Shown: positions 22,737 through 27,521 of the stretch, piece by piece | How positions within the stretch are numbered: position 1 is the stretch's first letter | Layout of the letters: every line of letters starts with the position of its first letter | DNA from: Verrucomicrobiota bacterium | Lineage (GTDB): Bacteria; Verrucomicrobiota; Verrucomicrobiia; Opitutales; Opitutaceae | Direction: 5' to 3' | NCBI GenBank assembly: GCA_023457035.1 | Contig: JAEWNN010000180.1 | Span: 1-27,521 of the forward strand | DNA length: 27,521 bases | Made by a program: the position numbers and the translations under genes | Notes under the pieces: model-generated | The model's input: only the letters and a program-made list of their open reading frames with translations | The model's database searches: none | What the model was told of the DNA's origin: nothing

Positions 22737-23468
22737 TCAGCGCTGCGCGCGCCAGCGACGGAAGCCCACGAGACCGAGCGTCGCCACGCCGAGGATGAGG
22801 GCGTAGGTCGAGGGCTCCGGGATCGCGGTGACGCTGAAGTTGTCGAGCGCAAAGCCCGCGTTCTTGGGGTTGGTTCCGGCGGAAAGAACGGAGTCCTCCC
22901 AGCGAATCCAAAGGGAATCGCCGTCGTTCCACGTCAGGGGCAAGGACAAGGTCACGTTTCCGCTGAAGGCGTTCAGCGAGGCCAGCGAGTTCCACGTACC
23001 CAGCTCAAGGCCGGCGTTGTTGAATCCGAAGGAGGCCGTCAGGACGTCTTCGACCCAAGCCCCGGACCGGTAATTCTCGACCGAGAACGAAAGGCTCACC
23101 GCGTCGAGCGCGTGGCCGGTGTTGTTGAGCAACTTCAACCCGTAGAAAATCGAATTGGCGCCATCTGAGCGCGTGTGCGAGCCAAGCGCGAGATCGGTCG
23201 ATCCAGCCGTCGCCGAATAGACGTACAGATTCGTACCCACCGGAGTTCCGACACCCTCGAAAGAACCGTAGGAGTGGTCGGACACGTACCAGCCGGCAAG
23301 GGTCGAATTGTCGGTCCAGGTCAGCTGCGAGCCGGGGCTGAACGGGATCGTATCGAAGTTCTGGCTGTACGTTCCGTTGGCGGTGAAGACAACCTGGGCG
23401 GAAAGATCGAGGGCGGCACCGAGGGCCAGAAGGCCGGATGCGAGGCGGGCGAAGCGGAGCGTGTTCAT
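22737..23468 (-). CDS. PEP-CTERM sorting domain protein
   Basis: A 243-residue secreted protein. The signal peptide (RFARLASGLLALGAALDLSAQ) ends near residue 25. The mature part is beta-rich and Ser/Thr/Asn-rich (TWTDNSTLAGWYVSDHS, FALDNFSVTAI), like other extracellular PEP-CTERM proteins. The C-terminus is the sorting signal: IPEPSTYALIL, a hydrophobic helix and the basic tail FRRWRAQR, recognised and cleaved by exosortase during export to the surface or exopolysaccharide. ATG 23468 is chosen because it begins the signal peptide directly; an in-frame start 16 codons upstream has no such fit. No exosortase gene lies in the window. Confidence 0.9.
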   Translation of the reverse strand: MNTLRFARLASGLLALGAALDLSAQVVFTANGTYSQNFDTIPFSPGSQLTWTDNSTLAGWYVSDHSYGSFEGVGTPVGTNLYVYSATAGSTDLALGSHTRSDGANSIFYGLKLLNNTGHALDAVSLSFSVENYRSGAWVEDVLTASFGFNNAGLELGTWNSLASLNAFSGNVTLSLPLTWNDGDSLWIRWEDSVLSAGTNPKNAGFALDNFSVTAIPEPSTYALILGVATLGLVGFRRWRAQR

Positions 23469-23504
23469 GTTTGCGAGGGCTGAAGGACTCGGGTTTGCAG
23501 ATAG

Positions 23505-23537
23505 GGGTAACACCACTGTCGCAATACAGTGGCAAGC
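23505..23537 (-). promoter_or_regulatory. Putative promoter with palindrome in its spacer
   Basis: On the minus strand TTGCCA, 17 bases and TGTTAC form a weak -35/-10 pair. The spacer contains CCACTG...CAGTGG (23513-23532), an inverted repeat well placed for a repressor. Confidence 0.3.
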
Positions 23538-23700
23538 CCTAAGATCCCCTAGGGCGTTCTGCCTATCGACAGACGGAAGCGGACCGTCGCCGACCCGGCA
23601 GACGCGTTACCCTCTTGATCCGCAACACCTTAGGATGCCAATGGGCGACGGGACGGCACCCGCGGAAACACCAAGTTCCAACCGCGGAGATTTTTTCATA

Positions 23701-23724
23701 CCCGCCCCCGAAGCCTGGGGCGGG
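23701..23724 (-). terminator. Hairpin after the DUF2752 gene
   Basis: CCCGCCCC pairs with GGGGCGGG across eight bases, 45 bp past the stop on the minus strand. No T-run follows. Confidence 0.45.
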
Positions 23725-23769
23725 CGCGGCCGCAGGTCCCGTATTGCGCCGCGGACCACCGGACCGGGA

Positions 23770-24201
23770 TCACCCGACCGGAGCCAGCAGCGAGCACGGC
23801 CACCACGGCAGATTACGCAGCACCCAGAAGGCAGAGACCACGACCAACAAGATCGTGGCGGTGGGCCGGGGGGGCGCGAGCGGGGGCAGGCCGCGGCCCA
23901 AACCCCGCCACAACAGCGTCGCAGTCCAGACCAGACCGGGCGGAAGCAGGAGCACGAGCACGGGATTCAACCCCAACGCCCTCCCCCACTCGCCGTGCAC
24001 CAGCGCGTGAACGGCGCGGCCACTGCCACATCCGGGACAGAACAAGCCCGTCGCCAGACGGAAGGGACAGGGAGGGTACCAGGCCGGCGGACGAGAACCG
24101 AGCCACCAGATGCCGAACACGGCAGCCAGGAGCACCAGGAGCAGCAGTCCAGCGAATCGGCGCGGGCCCGATCCACCGGGAGCCGGTGGGGCGGGCCTCA
24201 T
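23770..24201 (-). CDS. DUF2752 family membrane protein
   Basis: A 143-residue membrane protein with three predicted helices (FAGLLLLVLLAAVFGIWWLG; NPVLVLLLPPGLVWTATLLW; ATILLVVVSAFWVLRNL). The DUF2752 hallmark is clear: CPFRLATGLFCPGCGSGRAVHALVHGEW is split here as CPFRLATGLFCPGCG and GRAVHALVHGEW, with the Cys pair and the following Asn-Pro. The function is unknown. Its ATG overlaps the stop of the GYF-domain gene (ATGA), so the two are translationally coupled. Confidence 0.88.
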   Translation of the reverse strand: MRPAPPAPGGSGPRRFAGLLLLVLLAAVFGIWWLGSRPPAWYPPCPFRLATGLFCPGCGSGRAVHALVHGEWGRALGLNPVLVLLLPPGLVWTATLLWRGLGRGLPPLAPPRPTATILLVVVSAFWVLRNLPWWPCSLLAPVG

Positions 24202-24707
24202 TGCGCCATGCCGCCGACCACCCCGACCGCGCCGAAGAAGACAATCACTCCGAGATAGAGGGCCGCAAAGAGGAGCAGCGACCCGGCCGACAGGATCGAC
24301 CAGAGTTTTGCACGGCCGGAGGCGACCACAGCCCCGGCATAGTCGCCGGAGGCGTATTTGGAGTCCACCTGTGCCGCGAAGACGATGGCAACGATGCCGA
24401 GCGGCACACAGCACAGCAGCGTGGAGAGGATCGCCCAGACCAGATAATTGTCCGGCTTGGGCGGACGTGCCGGGTCCGCAAAGGGCACCGGCGCAGATGG
24501 CACCGCAGGGCTGGGCGCACCGACCAGAGGCGGAAGCGCCGCCGGAGCCTCCGCGGCAAACACCTCGCTGGCGGGGCGCCACGCAGGCATGCCCTCACAC
24601 CAGACAAGATCGGTGGGCCGGATCTCTCCGCTGCGGAAGCGCGCTTGAGCCTCTGGACCGGCGAAAACACCGAACTTCTCGTTGTTGCGGGCGACGTGGT
24701 ATTCCAT
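24198..24707 (-). CDS. GYF_2 domain / CD225-like membrane protein
   Basis: A 169-residue protein with an N-terminal GYF_2 domain (residues 2-48: EYHVARNNEKFGVFAGP, then PTDLVWCEGMPAWRPASEV), a Pro/Ala-rich linker, and a C-terminal CD225/dispanin-like pair of membrane helices (YLVWAILSTLLCCVPLGIVA, then AQVDSKYASGDY and SILSAGSLLLFAALYLG). The GYF part probably binds Pro-rich peptides on the cytoplasmic side. It is the first gene of a coupled pair with DUF2752. Confidence 0.9.
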   Translation of the reverse strand: MEYHVARNNEKFGVFAGPEAQARFRSGEIRPTDLVWCEGMPAWRPASEVFAAEAPAALPPLVGAPSPAVPSAPVPFADPARPPKPDNYLVWAILSTLLCCVPLGIVAIVFAAQVDSKYASGDYAGAVVASGRAKLWSILSAGSLLLFAALYLGVIVFFGAVGVVGGMAQ

Positions 24708-24865
24708 GGCGGTAGGTGGGGAAAAATGGAGGAGCCTTCCTCACTTGGAAAGCGCGGAGCGACGGAGTTCAGCAGGATACCACCCGCCCCGCAATCGCGG
24801 ACCAACCACGGGGGCGGGTGCGACCTGCCGCCGTCATCTTGCTCCGCCGCGGGCGGAAAAGCGAG

Positions 24866-24892
24866 CGCCCGGGCGGCGAAGCCGTCCGGGCG
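24866..24892 (-). terminator. Terminator after the TM2-like gene
   Basis: A 12-bp stem (24866-24877 with 24881-24892, one G-T mismatch) has a 3-base loop. On the minus strand CGCTTTTCC follows it. Confidence 0.7.
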
Positions 24893-24921
24893 CGGAAGAG
24901 GAGCGGTTGGGCGCGTTGCGC

Positions 24922-25242
24922 TTACGCCTTCGAGCAGGTGGCTTCCTTGTCCACGAGCTTCATGATCTTGAACAGGAGGGGCTGGGTGTACTCGTTCTCG
25001 CCGATCTCCTCGCCCTTTTGCAGGCGCTCGGCGGTCTGGTACGCGTCGATGATGCTCAGGACTCCGATGACCAGGCCCGGGAGAACGCACAGGAAGCTGC
25101 CGACGATGCCGGCAATGAGCGTGAACAGCCATTTGCGCTGCTGACCGTTGATCAGGAGATGGCCCAGGCCGAAGATGAACCAGGTGAGCAGGAGGGCGAC
25201 AACCGGGTTGGCGTCGGGTTTCTTGATGGTTTTCTGTGACAT
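24922..25242 (-). CDS. Small TM2-like membrane protein, 106 aa
   Basis: Two or three hydrophobic helices are visible: NPVVALLLTWFIFGLGHLL, KWLFTLIAGIVGSFLCVLPG and LVIGVLSIIDAYQTA. The pattern of helix, short Gly-rich turn and helix with a polar DAYQTAERLQKGEEIGENEY tail resembles TM2-type or related small inner-membrane proteins. The product ends ATCSKA. No enzyme motif is seen and the function is unknown. It starts 54 bp after the DUF4870-like gene, on the same strand. Confidence 0.8.
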   Translation of the reverse strand: MSQKTIKKPDANPVVALLLTWFIFGLGHLLINGQQRKWLFTLIAGIVGSFLCVLPGLVIGVLSIIDAYQTAERLQKGEEIGENEYTQPLLFKIMKLVDKEATCSKA

Positions 25243-25296
25243 GATACGGGGTGTTTGGTTAGGGATGAGGAACGGAGGAAAACGGGATTCGGCCGG

Positions 25297-25707
25297 TCAG
25301 GCGAACACGGAGGCGAACAGCCGCTGGCAGGCGGCGCCGATCACCGGAAGCGGTTTCTGTTCGCGGTTCACCGCGGCGAGCAGCCCCATGATGGTGAGGA
25401 TCAGGAGGCCAAGACGGAAGAACCAGGCGAGAAGGTAGACCCCCTTGACGAGCATCCAGCCCGCGACCGGGATCCCGCCCAAGAACGCGCCGAGGAATCC
25501 AAGGATCACGAACACGACCGTCCCGAGGATCGCCAGCAGGAGAAGGCCCAACGCCTGGCGCAGGTGGAAGGCGCCCAAGCGGGTCTTCTTGCCGCCGTGG
25601 ATGACCGCGCCGATGACCAGACCGACACCGAACAAGTAGCCGACAATCGCGGCAGTGTTGTCCTCGCCGACGGACGGCGCGGGAGCAGAATCGGGTGTAT
25701 CCGCCAT
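25297..25707 (-). CDS. DUF4870/Tic20-like membrane protein, 136 aa
   Basis: The N-terminus is acidic and Pro/Ala-rich, followed by NTAAIVGYLFGVGLVIGAVIH, a basic loop (GGKKTRLGAFHLRQALGLLLL) and further helices. A lipid-facing helix, then a conserved-looking FHLRQAL before the next helix, is the DUF4870 pattern. The role is unknown. It is the first of the small membrane genes and follows atpC by 229 bp, in which a promoter-like element lies. Confidence 0.72.
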   Translation of the reverse strand: MADTPDSAPAPSVGEDNTAAIVGYLFGVGLVIGAVIHGGKKTRLGAFHLRQALGLLLLAILGTVVFVILGFLGAFLGGIPVAGWMLVKGVYLLAWFFRLGLLILTIMGLLAAVNREQKPLPVIGAACQRLFASVFA

Positions 25708-25749
25708 GTTGTGTTTGAGTGGAGGTGAGCGAGGCAGGGAGGCCTGCGA

Positions 25750-25785
25750 CGCCGCACACTACAGAACGAACTGTATCGGGCAAAC
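25750..25785 (-). promoter_or_regulatory. Putative promoter with inverted repeat
   Basis: On the minus strand TTGCCC, 16 bases and TAGTGT resemble -35/-10 boxes. Between them lies TACAG-N6-CTGTA (25760-25775), an operator-like palindrome. It is about 50-75 bp before the DUF4870-like start. Confidence 0.35.
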
Positions 25786-25936
25786 CGGTTTTCACGCGGT
25801 CCCCGCGGAGCCGCCCGGCCGGCCGCCCCGGCGGAAAGCCCACCGGCGGCGCGCCCCCGGGAACCGAGACCGGTAGGGGGCGACGGCGCGGTGGTGACGA
25901 CCCGAACACAGTCCGAAGCCCGGGACCCGGGGAGCC

Positions 25937-26347
25937 TCAACCGCGGCGCCGGCGCTTCACGTCGAGCTGGGCGTAGGCGAAACGGACCACGCCCTCGAGG
26001 CGCTCCGCCTCCTCGGCGGAGAGGTTCTGCTTCTGCGCGAGCGCCGCCTCGGCGCGCCGGCAGGCGTTCTCGACGGCGGCCTCGTCGATCTTGGCGATGT
26101 CGATCGCCTGCTCGGCGAGCACGCTGATCCTGTCGCCCGAGATCTCGGCGAAGCCGCGCCCGCAGGCGAGCGACTCGGTCGTGTTGCCCTTCTGGACGCG
26201 CAGCTCGCCGTCCTCGATCTGCGTGAGGAGCGGGAGGTGGCCCGGCAGGATGCCGATCTCGCCCTGCAGCGTGGGCAGCACGACGGTGTCGACCGTCTCG
26301 GAATAGACGCGGCCTTCGGGAGTGACGATTTCGAGGGTGAGAGGCAT
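25937..26347 (-). CDS. atpC: ATP synthase F1 subunit epsilon
   Basis: A 136-residue epsilon subunit, part of the central stalk, which couples rotation and inhibits ATP hydrolysis. The N-terminal beta-sandwich is typical (LTLEIVTPEGRVYSE, VVLPTLQGEIGILPGHLPLL), and the C-terminal helical hairpin contains AVENACRRAEAALAQ and a basic end, DVKRRRRG. It lies 95 bp after atpD on the same strand, the usual order at the end of the atp operon. Confidence 0.95.
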   Translation of the reverse strand: MPLTLEIVTPEGRVYSETVDTVVLPTLQGEIGILPGHLPLLTQIEDGELRVQKGNTTESLACGRGFAEISGDRISVLAEQAIDIAKIDEAAVENACRRAEAALAQKQNLSAEEAERLEGVVRFAYAQLDVKRRRRG

Positions 26348-26442
26348 GGGCGAAGAAAGTCAGAAGTAGGGAGGCAGGAGGCGGAGGGTCGGATGGCGCT
26401 CAGGCGGCCTTCACCTCCTCGGTCCGGATTCCTCGTTCCACC

Positions 26443-27521
<1,079 letters not shown>

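Larger units (their letters stand above)
23469..23769. other. 301-bp upstream region of the PEP-CTERM gene
   Basis: No gene is supported. It carries the putative PEP-CTERM promoter/operator, a GCCCTA/TAGGGC hairpin (23536-23555), and at its far end the hairpin after the DUF2752 gene. Confidence 0.5.

Noticed and set aside
26411..26420. Perfect Shine-Dalgarno (GGAGGTGA on the minus strand) between atpD and atpC
   Set aside because: No start codon follows at a usable distance; atpC starts about 65 bp further on.

Overview
The window looks like a chromosomal segment of a high-GC Verrucomicrobium, most likely of the order Opitutales. Four things point there: a PEP-CTERM sorted protein, a Bacteroides/Chlamydia-style type IIA topoisomerase B subunit, ECF sigma/von Willebrand A-domain (VWA) regulatory pairs, and a peptide stretch very like the plug leader of Opitutaceae TonB receptors. 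Shine-Dalgarno sequences are weak at most genes. No tRNA, rRNA, CRISPR array, insertion sequence or prophage gene was seen. The taxonomic call is an inference from style, not a search result.

Layout. 1-4531 (mostly +): the 3' end of a topoisomerase IV B subunit, a 228-aa unknown protein, a minus-strand DUF3016 exported protein, an S41 peptidase-like lipoprotein whose catalytic Lys position is Asn, and a guanine deaminase. A pair of 34-bp near-palindromes separates the last two genes. 5077-15415 (+) is the most unusual part. It holds an ECF sigma factor, then an 880-aa membrane protein with an anti-sigma-like N-terminus, a YfbK-type VWA module and an embedded TonB-plug-like segment. After a hairpin cluster and four CCTGAC repeats spaced exactly 11 bp comes a 2314-aa exported membrane protein built of two similar halves. 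15561-16532 (+) is a family 2 glycosyltransferase. 16731-16969 is a compact unit with a sigma54-type -24/-12 element and a textbook terminator, suggesting a short RNA or small-protein message. 17389-18652 (+) holds a FliA-type sigma factor between two small unknown ORFs, ending in a 15-bp hairpin. 18917-20013 (+) is a Cof-type HAD phosphatase overlapping a SemiSWEET sugar transporter. 20184-22409 (+) is monomeric NADP isocitrate dehydrogenase.

The rest is on the minus strand: a PEP-CTERM protein, four small membrane proteins (DUF2752, GYF-domain, TM2-like, DUF4870-like), and the end of the ATP synthase operon (atpC and the 3' part of atpD).

The best candidate for an undescribed system is the sigma / VWA-anti-sigma / giant exported protein set at 5077-15415. 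My reading is that it is an envelope-sensing regulon in which a TonB-plug-derived segment has been built into the membrane regulator. That function is inference. The domain layout is visible in the sequence.
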